The notes below the pieces were generated by a model. That model saw nothing but the letters and a program-made list of their open reading frames with translations, did not search any database and was not told the DNA's origin. 12,576 nucleotides of DNA, from assembly GCA_964448085.1 (NCBI GenBank), contig CAYUUX010000024.1:1-12576 (forward strand), in the 5' to 3' direction. Both the position numbers and the translations under genes were made by a program. This document shows positions 1 to 6,190 of the stretch, piece by piece. Position 1 is the first letter of the stretch, and every line of letters begins with the position of its first letter. The stretch is from CAIJMI01 sp964448085 (GTDB lineage Bacteria; Patescibacteriota; Microgenomatia; UBA10105; UBA927).

Positions 1-131
1 ATCATACAGTCATCACGCGCACCCGGCAACATACACCCACCTACAGCTTCATGGTCGCGGATCACTGCCGTATCGAGATTCCGTTTTAACAAAAACTGCT
101 GGATACCGGTAACGTGGTATACTAAACACAT
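1..131 (-). CDS. Possible 5' end of a divergent gene, cut by the window edge
   Basis: On the minus strand an ATG at 131-129 opens a frame that runs without a stop to the window edge (43 codons). It reads with ordinary composition, including the segments VTGIQQFLLKR and AVIRDHEAVGG. I do not recognise the family. The CATATG at 129-134 is palindromic, so this ATG abuts the ATG of the plus-strand SIMPL gene, and a promoter would have to lie inside that gene; the true start may be further in. Two plus-strand frames are also open here, one ending with TAA at 87-89, but their translations look less protein-like. The call is weak because only 131 bases are visible. Confidence 0.3.
   Translation of the reverse strand, partial: MCLVYHVTGIQQFLLKRNLDTAVIRDHEAVGGCMLPGARDDCM
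115..123 (+). promoter_or_regulatory. Extended -10 promoter, predicted leaderless start
   Basis: TATACT at 118-123 is preceded by TG-N (115-117), an extended -10 box; no good -35 box is visible. Only 8 nt separate the -10 from the ATG at 132, so transcription should begin at or within about two bases of the start codon. There is no Shine-Dalgarno sequence before the ATG. This matches the two promoters between 7880 and 7922. Confidence 0.5.
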
Positions 132-872
132 ATGAAAAACGTTGCCGTTTCCTTAATTTCTTTTGTTATTTTTTTCCTTGCACTCTTCGTCTATACGAAG
201 TTTGCCGGACCAATTCCATTTTCCATAACCAACGTTACCACAAACAAAACCAGCGGATTCTCCATAACCGGAGAGGGAAAAGTATCGATATCTCCGGACA
301 TAGCTACAACCATGGTAGGAGTTGAAGCAAATGGCGCAACAGTCAAAGAGGCACAGGATGAGCTCAACCAAAACATCAATGCAGTATCCGCGGCAATCAA
401 GAAATTGGGAATTGACGACAAAGATATTGAAACGTCCAACTATAATGTCAACCCAACCTATGATTATTCTTCCAATGCCCAACGCATTACCGGCTATCAG
501 GCGGGAAGCAGTCTGACAATCAAAGTGAGGGATATTGCCAAAATCAACAGTGTCATTGATGCAGCAACGGCAGCAGGTGCAAACGTGGTAAGCGGCGTTT
601 CCTTTGACGTAGATGACAAGACCAAAGCACAAAATGATGCGCGTAAACTCGCGGTTGCAGATGCAAAAGCAAAAGCAACGCAGGCTTCACAAACAGCAGG
701 ATTTACGCTTGGCAAACTCATTGACTACCAGGAATCCTTCGGTAATAACCGTATCTATCCGATGTACGCAACCATGGATATCGCTGCAAAAGGTGAAGGT
801 GCACCGACACAAATCGAAAGCGGAGCAACGGATATTCGTGTAACTGTCACCTTAACGTATGAAGTCAAGTAA
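132..872 (+). CDS. SIMPL (DUF541) domain protein, membrane-anchored
   Basis: A 246-aa protein with one N-terminal hydrophobic segment (about residues 4-22) acting as signal anchor or uncleaved signal peptide, followed by a SIMPL/DUF541 domain. The family hallmarks are visible: the entry strand around residues 43-65 (SITGEGKVSISPDIA), the helical region with VKEAQDELNQNINAV, the motif DIETSNYNVNPTYDY, the G-Y-QA-S strand near residue 120, and a C-terminal helix rich in Ala/Lys (about 160-187) before the last strands. SIMPL proteins sit outside the membrane; members are oligomeric periplasmic or surface proteins whose role is poorly defined (E. coli YggE is linked to oxidative stress). Length is normal for the family. 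The gene seems leaderless and ends 24 nt before the convergent gene, with no terminator hairpin between them. Confidence 0.88.
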   Translation: MKNVAVSLISFVIFFLALFVYTKFAGPIPFSITNVTTNKTSGFSITGEGKVSISPDIATTMVGVEANGATVKEAQDELNQNINAVSAAIKKLGIDDKDIETSNYNVNPTYDYSSNAQRITGYQAGSSLTIKVRDIAKINSVIDAATAAGANVVSGVSFDVDDKTKAQNDARKLAVADAKAKATQASQTAGFTLGKLIDYQESFGNNRIYPMYATMDIAAKGEGAPTQIESGATDIRVTVTLTYEVK

Positions 873-896
873 AGAAAGATAGCTCAGCAATTCCTG

Positions 897-1925
897 TTAA
901 TTGGGAGTTGAAGATGCTTCTTCTGTTGGAATGGGAGTTTCCTCAGGCACTTCAGTGACCGTCGGTCTATATAACTGAACATTTCTGGAGGGAAATTGTT
1001 GATTTTCCTCTTTCTCAACAATACGAAGTACCTTTTTGATTTGCCGCACAATCTGAGGATCATGACTCAATATATTTTTTATCTCTTCAAAAGGAGTTCC
1101 TTCAGGAATGATTTCAAAGAAACGTTTGTTTTGCTTCTTGTGGAATTCACGTACCGCTTGCATTCCTTGTTCCTGCAGTAATAAAGAATGCGCAACAGCA
1201 TCCGTGTAACCGGATGACATTCGTATACTCTGAACATACTTGTTGCTATAAAATTCATGCAAAACCGCCTCAGCGTTTTTTATATAAGAAACGACAGTGG
1301 GGTGCTGTACATGATCGACATGAACCATAAAATTGGGTGCTTCGCAATCGGATTGAGCAACAGATGTTTGAATGTGAACATATTCAAGGAATGAATCTTG
1401 TTTGGGGTAATACTTTCTAAAATCGGTTATAGCAATATCTGGATAGCCAAGCCTTATACCATTTAACGTCACGTTTCCTTTTGAACTGTTTTTAAAACCA
1501 GAAAACCAGTGCTGTACATCCTCAAGGGCTGAGGACTCCCGAAAAATAAACTCGGGAACTTCAGGAATAGAGGTCTTATGTGTGATGTCCTCCAACCCGC
1601 GGAAATTCCATAAATCAATTGTCATTGCAGAATTATGGTAAGTTGCTTTTGGTCCAAAGAGTATTCCTTTTTTTATAATTTGATTATTCATGTGCTGGAA
1701 TTCATGCACAGCTGTCTCCAGACGGTCATCCTCGAAACCTATATTATTCCACGCGTATGCTCTGATACCAGCAAGACCTAATACAATGTTGGGTTCAAAA
1801 AGAATTATTCCTAGGTCAGGAGACAATAGATGATAAAGTTCTGCGGCATATTCCGCTGTGGCCCTTCCCAATTCATTATGATGTGGTGTAACGTCCGTTT
1901 GAGATTGACGTTCTATTGCTGTCAT
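897..1925 (-). CDS. Unrecognised 342-aa protein with an HEXXH motif
   Basis: I do not recognise the family. The protein has no signal peptide or membrane segment, so it is likely cytoplasmic. Residues 74-78 are HEFQH, matching the HEXXH zinc-binding motif of metallopeptidases, in a plausible helix (LETAVHEFQHMNNQ). Possible third ligands downstream are E130, E135 and H139 in the segment around residues 125-140, but no gluzincin or metzincin signature is complete. The last 20 residues are Pro/Glu/Thr-rich and probably disordered. A metal-dependent peptidase is only a hypothesis. The gene is monocistronic, convergent with the SIMPL gene and divergent from a C39-like protease, with its own promoter about 45 nt upstream. 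There is no Shine-Dalgarno directly before the ATG, so the start could be off. Confidence 0.75.
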   Translation of the reverse strand: MTAIERQSQTDVTPHHNELGRATAEYAAELYHLLSPDLGIILFEPNIVLGLAGIRAYAWNNIGFEDDRLETAVHEFQHMNNQIIKKGILFGPKATYHNSAMTIDLWNFRGLEDITHKTSIPEVPEFIFRESSALEDVQHWFSGFKNSSKGNVTLNGIRLGYPDIAITDFRKYYPKQDSFLEYVHIQTSVAQSDCEAPNFMVHVDHVQHPTVVSYIKNAEAVLHEFYSNKYVQSIRMSSGYTDAVAHSLLLQEQGMQAVREFHKKQNKRFFEIIPEGTPFEEIKNILSHDPQIVRQIKKVLRIVEKEENQQFPSRNVQLYRPTVTEVPEETPIPTEEASSTPN

Positions 1926-1969
1926 AGGTACGTACGCGTATCATCAGAGTTCTTCGCTCAATTGCACTG

Positions 1970-1999
1970 ATTATATATACAAATAGAAGGCTTTATCAA
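1970..1999 (-). promoter_or_regulatory. sigma70-like promoter of the HEXXH-protein gene
   Basis: On the minus strand TTGATA (1994-1999) and a perfect TATAAT (1970-1975) are separated by 18 nt. Transcription would start near 1963, giving a leader of roughly 38 nt before the ATG at 1925. The rest of the 1926-2149 gap shows only a TTGACC (2019-2024) on the plus strand without a convincing -10, so the promoter of the protease gene is not placed. Confidence 0.55.
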
Positions 2000-2139
2000 G
2001 TTATAACGCGGTAAATGCTTGACCCAATATTTGTTCTGTACAACTAAATTATTAAATAGAGCTAAATTAGCCTCGTTTTTTGCCCCTTGCCGGAAGCTTT
2101 TCGGAGCGATAGAATAGTCCATACCCCAAAGCATTAACC

Positions 2140-2144
2140 AGGAG
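2140..2144 (+). promoter_or_regulatory. Shine-Dalgarno site of the C39-like protease gene
   Basis: AGGAG lies 5 nt before the ATG at 2150 and fixes that start. It shows that this genome uses Shine-Dalgarno initiation alongside the apparently leaderless genes. Confidence 0.7.
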
Positions 2145-2149
2145 TTATC

Positions 2150-2749
2150 ATGGGAAGAAGCCACGCAAAACCAATACAACAGCCGGATGATACAACATGC
2201 GGTCCAACAGCGCTGAAAACCGCACTGCATATTTTTGGTGTTAAAAAAGCTCTCGATTATCTCATCGAGCTCTGCAAAACATCAAGAAATGGAACAACGA
2301 CTCACAACTTAATTAAAGCTATAACTAAACTTGGTTTTTCCGTACTGGCTGTTGAAGAGGCAACACTCAAACATCTCCAAAGTTCCCTCCGATATCCATC
2401 AAACAAGATAAGGGTAACAATGGTAAGCTACCTTTACGACCTTGATGAAAAACAACGTCCCCGACCGGACTCCGGTCACTGGGCAGTGGTCTCAACCTAT
2501 TCTGCAAGCAAAAGTAGAATTGTTCTTCTTGATAGTTCATCGGCTACAAGAAAATCCTATGACTGGGCTGAGTTTCGGACACGCTGGATGGACTATGATT
2601 TCAAACGGATCAACCTAAGCGGCAGAAAAAAAACGTTTAAAATGGTACGAAATTGGCAACCACAGTTAATGTTGGTCATCGCCAAAAAACCGGAGGATCT
2701 TCCGAAATTTGATATTCCAACAGCAAAACTGTTTACCCCTGAAGACTAA
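2150..2749 (+). CDS. C39-like papain-fold cysteine peptidase
   Basis: A 199-aa protein with the hallmarks of C39-type peptidases: Gln11 (oxyanion hole) and Cys17 in the segment QPDDTTCGPTALKTAL, His110 in SGHWAVV and Asp128 in SRIVLLDSS. All four catalytic positions are present, so it should be an active protease or a close relative. C39 peptidases usually cut double-glycine leaders inside ABC exporters, but here there is no transporter domain, signal peptide or transmembrane segment, so this is a stand-alone, probably cytoplasmic enzyme with unknown substrate. The last 17 nt overlap the tail of the convergent ATP-grasp gene. A divergent upstream neighbour carries an HEXXH motif; whether the two work together is unknown. 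Confidence 0.82.
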   Translation: MGRSHAKPIQQPDDTTCGPTALKTALHIFGVKKALDYLIELCKTSRNGTTTHNLIKAITKLGFSVLAVEEATLKHLQSSLRYPSNKIRVTMVSYLYDLDEKQRPRPDSGHWAVVSTYSASKSRIVLLDSSSATRKSYDWAEFRTRWMDYDFKRINLSGRKKTFKMVRNWQPQLMLVIAKKPEDLPKFDIPTAKLFTPED

Positions 2750-3734
2750 ACCGTCGCATACATGAAGTGACGATCTTCCAGACAAAATCGGCAAAGGTCA
2801 TCCCGACCGCTTCATAGGATACAGTCATACCGTACAGCGGATGGTGGGACAATCCCGGGTTTGCATTTGCCTCTAGTATCATAAGTTTCCCGTCGGCATT
2901 GTACCTGGCATCAATTCGCGTAAAATCTGAAAATCCGAATGCCGTATACGTACGGGTACATACATCTTCAAACTCCGCAAGCGCTTCCTTAGTAAGTTTT
3001 GCAAGGGCAACACCGGACGTGTGAAACTCCGGATGCTGTTCATCCCATCTGCTTTCATAAGAAAGCATTGCCTTGGTACCTTTCACCTTATAGGTAATTT
3101 CTGCAGGAGGAAGCATAACAATCTTTCCATCATCTTCATACAAGGTAACCTGGAATTCACGACCAGAAAGAAATTCCTCAACGATCACTGGTTGCGCATG
3201 TGCTATAAGCTGTTGACGTACTTTCACTATAAGCTCATCGGCGTTGTGTACTATAGACCCTTGTCCCAAACCAATGCTGCAATGCTCCTTGGCAAGCTTT
3301 ACGATGCAGGGATACGTAAGCGTTTTTTGTATCGCTTCATTACCTGTCACAAACACTTGCCAGGATGCTGTGGGAAGTTTGTGGGCATCTAAAGTTTCCT
3401 TCATACGCAACTTGTCTGTACCAAGCTCAAATGCGGTTCTTCCTGCACCAGTAAACGGTATACCGGTTTTCACCAATACGTCCATCGCATGAAGACTAAA
3501 TGGTAGGTCCAAACCGGTCCAGTCAATGATGTTGATCACACAATCTGCGCGGATTGACTGAATTGTCTTGTCGATATCATCTTGCGATACGGGCACCAGT
3601 GTCGTTGTCGCATCTTTTTCCTTCACTGCAGCTTCAACTTCAAGAGCGGATTCCACCGTATCCTCATCGGATGCAATGAATGCACTTGCTTTGGCACGGT
3701 TTGTCGGTAGACTGTACAAAATTGCAATGTGCAT
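2733..3734 (-). CDS. ATP-grasp ligase related to D-alanine-D-alanine ligase
   Basis: A 333-aa ATP-grasp protein of the Ddl type. Visible are the pre-ATP-grasp domain (residues 1-95), the link SLHAMDVLVKTGIPFTGAG, the ATP-binding lysine K146 in YPCIVKLAKE, the hinge region VIVEEFLSGREFQV (183-196), and the metal ligands D275 (RIDAR), E288 and N290 (LEANANPG). Real Ddl enzymes carry an HG-GEDG motif before the SLH-like helix; here the position reads IIDWTGLDLPF, so the substrate may not be D-Ala, and peptide or amino-acid ligation is the safe call. I chose the ATG at 3734 because it lies 4 nt after the xer stop and starts directly with the first strand (MHIAILYS); an ATG at 3770 inside xer would add 12 polar residues. 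It is probably co-transcribed with xer and overlaps the C39 gene tail-to-tail. Confidence 0.85.
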   Translation of the reverse strand: MHIAILYSLPTNRAKASAFIASDEDTVESALEVEAAVKEKDATTTLVPVSQDDIDKTIQSIRADCVINIIDWTGLDLPFSLHAMDVLVKTGIPFTGAGRTAFELGTDKLRMKETLDAHKLPTASWQVFVTGNEAIQKTLTYPCIVKLAKEHCSIGLGQGSIVHNADELIVKVRQQLIAHAQPVIVEEFLSGREFQVTLYEDDGKIVMLPPAEITYKVKGTKAMLSYESRWDEQHPEFHTSGVALAKLTKEALAEFEDVCTRTYTAFGFSDFTRIDARYNADGKLMILEANANPGLSHHPLYGMTVSYEAVGMTFADFVWKIVTSCMRRFSLQG

Positions 3735-3738
3735 AGGA

Positions 3739-4719
3739 TTATTTTCTGTGAAACTGTTCGTGGATTGCACGAAGATGCGGATTCGTTACATGCGTATAGA
3801 TCTGGGTTGTCGAAATGTTTTTGTGTCCGAGCATTTCCTGTATGGCACGGATGTCAGCGCCAGCTTGCAACAAATCCGTTGCAAAGCTATGCCGCAACCC
3901 GTGTGGTGTAATCTTGATCGGCAGCTTCGCTTTTCTCACATACTTCTCAACCAACCGTTCGACGCTTCGTGCGGTTAACCGCATGCTTTCGCCGTGCCGG
4001 TCGTTTTCATCGGGCTTTTTCCCGGCGTAGCGTATAAACAAGGGTTCCAAATCATCATCCCGATTTTTGAGGTATCGGGAGATCCAATCAACAGCACCGT
4101 CTGACAAGAAAACGACCCTCGGGCGCCGGCCTTTTCCGATGACGCCAAACTCTTTCCGTTCAAGATTGATATGATCCCGATTCAGTTTCACCAGTTCCGA
4201 TACGCGAAGCCCCGTGGAAAACAGAGTTTCCAGGATTGCCTTATCCCGAAGGCCTTCGTTGGTTGAAATTTCGGGCATGTTCAACAACCGCTCAATGGCT
4301 TCCCGCTCCAAAAATTTGATACTGTGGCTGTCGGCTTTCGGAAGGTCAATTTTGTCGGGAGACACGGTCTGGACATCCCGCTTCGCGCAGTACTTTAAAA
4401 ATGAGCGGATAGCTATAAGGTGATAATTCTGTGTCACACGCTTCAGGCTGATACCATGCTCGTCAACGAACCGAGACAAATAGAGCCGATATTGCCGTAT
4501 GGATTCTGTCGTGACCATGGAAACAGATAATGCTTTTCTTTTTGCTTCAAATTCTTCAGGTGTCTGTTTGTCTTTTGAGGGCGCCAAAAGGGGAGACTCA
4601 ACCAAAAAATCCATGAACCGGTTGAGGTAATGTGCGTAGTTTCGAATCGTCAACGGTGAGACGTTGCGCTCGATCTCCAAATATTCCAAAAATTCGTTAA
4701 TTAGTTGATACAGATTCAT
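3739..4719 (-). CDS. xerC: XerC/XerD-like tyrosine recombinase
   Basis: A 326-aa site-specific tyrosine recombinase. Residues 1-115 form the SAM-like core-binding domain (LEYLEIERNVSPLTIRNYAH), and 135-326 the catalytic domain. All six catalytic residues are present: R172 (STGLRVSEL), K196 (GKGRRPR), H273 and R276 (HGLRHSFA), H299 (LGHKN) and nucleophile Y308 (QIYTHV). It is about 25 residues longer than typical XerC/D because of a charged insert at about 45-70. Such enzymes resolve chromosome dimers at dif, or serve mobile elements. A single Xer of this kind could be the lineage's XerC/D or XerH/XerA equivalent; I cannot separate xerC from xerD. No phage or transposon genes are nearby, which favours a housekeeping role. 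The 1.58-kb gene-free region with the repeat array lies directly upstream. Confidence 0.9.
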   Translation of the reverse strand: MNLYQLINEFLEYLEIERNVSPLTIRNYAHYLNRFMDFLVESPLLAPSKDKQTPEEFEAKRKALSVSMVTTESIRQYRLYLSRFVDEHGISLKRVTQNYHLIAIRSFLKYCAKRDVQTVSPDKIDLPKADSHSIKFLEREAIERLLNMPEISTNEGLRDKAILETLFSTGLRVSELVKLNRDHINLERKEFGVIGKGRRPRVVFLSDGAVDWISRYLKNRDDDLEPLFIRYAGKKPDENDRHGESMRLTARSVERLVEKYVRKAKLPIKITPHGLRHSFATDLLQAGADIRAIQEMLGHKNISTTQIYTHVTNPHLRAIHEQFHRK

Positions 4720-4754
4720 AAGTGGTTGGGAAACACTCTCTGTCTCTACAACTA

Positions 4755-4783
4755 ATAATGTGCGACGTCATGAAAAATGTCAA
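4755..4783 (-). promoter_or_regulatory. Promoter of the xer gene
   Basis: On the minus strand a perfect TTGACA (4778-4783) and CATTAT (4755-4760, four of six matches to TATAAT) are 17 nt apart. Transcription would begin near 4748, about 29 nt before the ATG at 4719. No Shine-Dalgarno sequence is seen directly before that ATG. Confidence 0.5.
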
Positions 4784-4961
4784 GGGTGGACTTATCTATA
4801 CCATACGTTTTTGTATTCCGTTGTTCTTTTTCCAAACCGCTTTGTGTATCGCATATCCCTCCAATCAGCACCTTCCACTAAAAAAATCTCAGACACCCAA
4901 AGAGAACCGATACGAGATATATACGGATATCAAAAGTACAGCCTCTACAAACCCTAAAGGT

Positions 4962-4980
4962 TAGCCATGTTTCATGGCTA
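4962..4980 (+). other. Perfect 8-bp stem-loop
   Basis: TAGCCATG (4962-4969) and CATGGCTA (4973-4980) pair fully around a TTT loop and are followed by GTTTTG. The short T run makes it at best a weak terminator, and no plus-strand gene ends here, so its role is open. Confidence 0.5.
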
Positions 4981-5285
4981 GTTTTGAGCCCCTGTATTGA
5001 CCTAGAAACGAACAGGATTCGGGTCAACGGGTGTTTGTTTATGGAGTTTATATTTAGATTGATATAACGGCACATTTCACGCATTTTGACAGATTTTTCA
5101 CGGCTAGCCAGGCAGGGAAGTGGTACACCCAAAATAGCCTCAGGTACAACCAGAGGGAAATAGCTCGAAAACTGCCATCGAAAAGAGGTAATTGTTGTGC
5201 AGGAAAGAAATAAAAATATAAGAAAATTGGAAACAGAATAATGGACAGAATTGCACCACTTCTCCGGAATCCGAGGCTACGTGAC

Positions 5286-5309
5286 GTCGTAAAAGTATTA
5301 TTGTACGAC
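5286..5309. repeat. Inverted repeat GTCGTA / TACGAC
   Basis: Six-base arms at 5286-5291 and 5304-5309 enclose a 12-nt A+T-rich loop. Further short stems follow: GGAC/GTCC (5331-5342) and GTTGT/ACAAC (5385-5400). Together they might belong to a structured transcript, but six-base arms are expected by chance at some rate. Confidence 0.3.
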
Positions 5310-5653
5310 ATTACAGACGAAGCTTCCCTTGGACGTGTGTCCGTCAATAATCTCATCTGAAGCCTTCCGGATATATACGCCCTGGTTGTTTAGGGACAAC
5401 GAAGCTCTCCTGTGAGTGGCTCGTCTCAAAAACTATGGTCAGATCTCAATCATAGACAGACAACCGCTTCCTATTTATATAAACGGTGGTCCTTGAAGGA
5501 AGGTGTGGTGCTCCTTCTCTTGAGATCCTCACACTATCTTTCATCAAAAACCCCAACACTCCATTGCAAACAAAGTGCCGCGAACTTCTCGCAATCATGA
5601 AACAAGACCTTGCGGCATGTTGTAAGACTCGTTCGGGTTTTTTAAAGTTACAG

Positions 5654-5697
5654 TTAGCGCGTATTATCGCGCTAAATCATTAATTTCGAGGCTAAAT
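5654..5697. repeat. Array element A1
   Basis: TTAGC (5654-5658) pairs with GCTAA (5691-5695). Relative to A2 it differs mainly at the centre and just after it, where it has a perfect inner palindrome: TTAGCGCG (5654-5661) and CGCGCTAA (5668-5675) around TATTAT, the geometry of a two-arm, six-base-spacer protein binding site. Confidence 0.7.
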
Positions 5698-5733
5698 GTT
5701 TTATTATTGTTTATACCAACGAATACAAAGAAT

Positions 5734-5773
5734 AGAGCGTCAGAATAAGCTATCTTTATGCTTTTGAGGCTCT
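5734..5773. repeat. Array element B1
   Basis: AGAGC (5734-5738) pairs with GCTCT (5769-5773). Relative to the A elements both sides of the outer stem are changed so that pairing is kept. Inside, AAGC and GCTT form the tip, with unpaired bases mainly on the 5' side. Confidence 0.7.
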
Positions 5774-5834
5774 TTCACCCCCCAGGAGAGGTAGAGGCAA
5801 AAAATACGTATTTGCATATATAACAGAGCGTCAT

Positions 5835-5880
5835 ATTTAGCGCGTATTAACAATCTAAAGTCATATTTTCGAGGCTAAAT
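5835..5880. repeat. Array element A2
   Basis: ATTTAGC (5835-5841) pairs with GCTAAAT (5874-5880), a 7-bp outer stem. All 46 nt are identical to A3, while the sequence on either side diverges at once. Confidence 0.8.
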
Positions 5881-5915
5881 CATTCAATATTTTTGAATTC
5901 CTCTGTAGAGAATAT

Positions 5916-5955
5916 AGAGCGTCAATACGGTCTAAACGTATGTATTTGAGGCTAA
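5916..5955. repeat. Array element B2
   Basis: AGAGC (5916-5920) faces GCTAA (5951-5955), so two outer pairs are lost. The inner stem is good: TCAA pairs with TTGA and ATACG with CGTAT around a loop containing TCTAAA. Confidence 0.7.
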
Positions 5956-6016
5956 AAAGGTACTGCAGAAACCTCAACCATTAGCACTCCGAGAAAGAGA
6001 GTCGTAGATAAGATCG

Positions 6017-6062
6017 ATTTAGCGCGTATTAACAATCTAAAGTCATATTTTCGAGGCTAAAT
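6017..6062. repeat. Array element A3
   Basis: An exact 46-nt copy of A2, 182 bp downstream of it. Confidence 0.8.
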
Positions 6063-6097
6063 AACAACAAAAGAAATTTCCCTCGTGGATGCAAAAC

Positions 6098-6137
6098 AGA
6101 GCGTAAGTACGCGATAAACTACGCTATCCAAGGCTAT
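6098..6137. repeat. Array element B3, most diverged
   Basis: AGAGC (6098-6102) faces GCTAT (6133-6137). An alternative inner stem AGCGTA / TACGCT is possible. The sequence after it (C-rich, then GGATGCTGAAGC) resembles that after B1 in its C-rich part. No seventh element is visible at the next expected position near 6201. Confidence 0.6.
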
Positions 6138-6190
6138 TTCCACTCCCCAGAAGCAGGATGCTGAAGCTAAATTGTATTCAACGCATATAC

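Larger units (their letters stand above)
5654..6137. repeat. Array of six alternating A/B hairpin elements, period 182-183 bp
   Basis: Three A-B modules lie in tandem. A elements start at 5654, 5837 and 6019 (steps 183 and 182); B elements start at 5734, 5916 and 6098 (steps 182 and 182). The A-to-B offset is 80, 79 and 79. Both element types share a 5' block with GCG(T), a central (T/G)CTAAA (A1-A3, B2; changed in B1 and B3), and a 3' block TTTCGAGGCT or TTTGAGGCT, and their ends are complementary. Spacers after A (36, 35, 35 nt) and after B (61, 61 nt) hold their length but not their sequence, apart from a C-rich stretch after B1 and B3. An extra B-like 5' half, AGAGCGTCA, lies at 5825-5833. 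I do not know this repeat family. Confidence 0.8.

Noticed and set aside
4722..4964. 80-aa open frame on the plus strand
   Set aside because: It has no ribosome binding site, its composition is not protein-like, it covers the xer promoter, and another frame overlaps it.
5054..5356. 100-aa open frame on the minus strand
   Set aside because: It has one hydrophobic stretch but no ribosome binding site or recognisable domain, and lies over stem-loop sequence. It is probably chance in an A+T-rich region.
5620..5646. Rho-independent terminator before the array (run of six T)
   Set aside because: The T run is present, but the sequence before it does not form a stable G+C-rich hairpin and no plus-strand gene ends there.
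5671..5697. tRNA T-loop in the repeats (TTCGAGGC)
   Set aside because: The octamer matches TTCRANNC, but the flanks do not form a T stem and no acceptor or anticodon arm is present.
5837..5864. Canonical dif site inside the A element
   Set aside because: GCGCGTATTA and TCTAAA resemble dif arms, but the distance between them is about 4 bp too short and the site is repeated three times.
5654..6137. CRISPR array
   Set aside because: The repeats are of two alternating kinds, spacers have two different lengths (35 and 61 nt), elements are imperfect, and no cas gene is nearby.
5654..6137. Integron attC sites with cassettes
   Set aside because: The RYYYAAC/GTTRRRY core boxes are missing, and the 35-61-nt gaps are too short for cassettes. 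The recombinase lacks an obvious IntI-specific insert near its catalytic patch.
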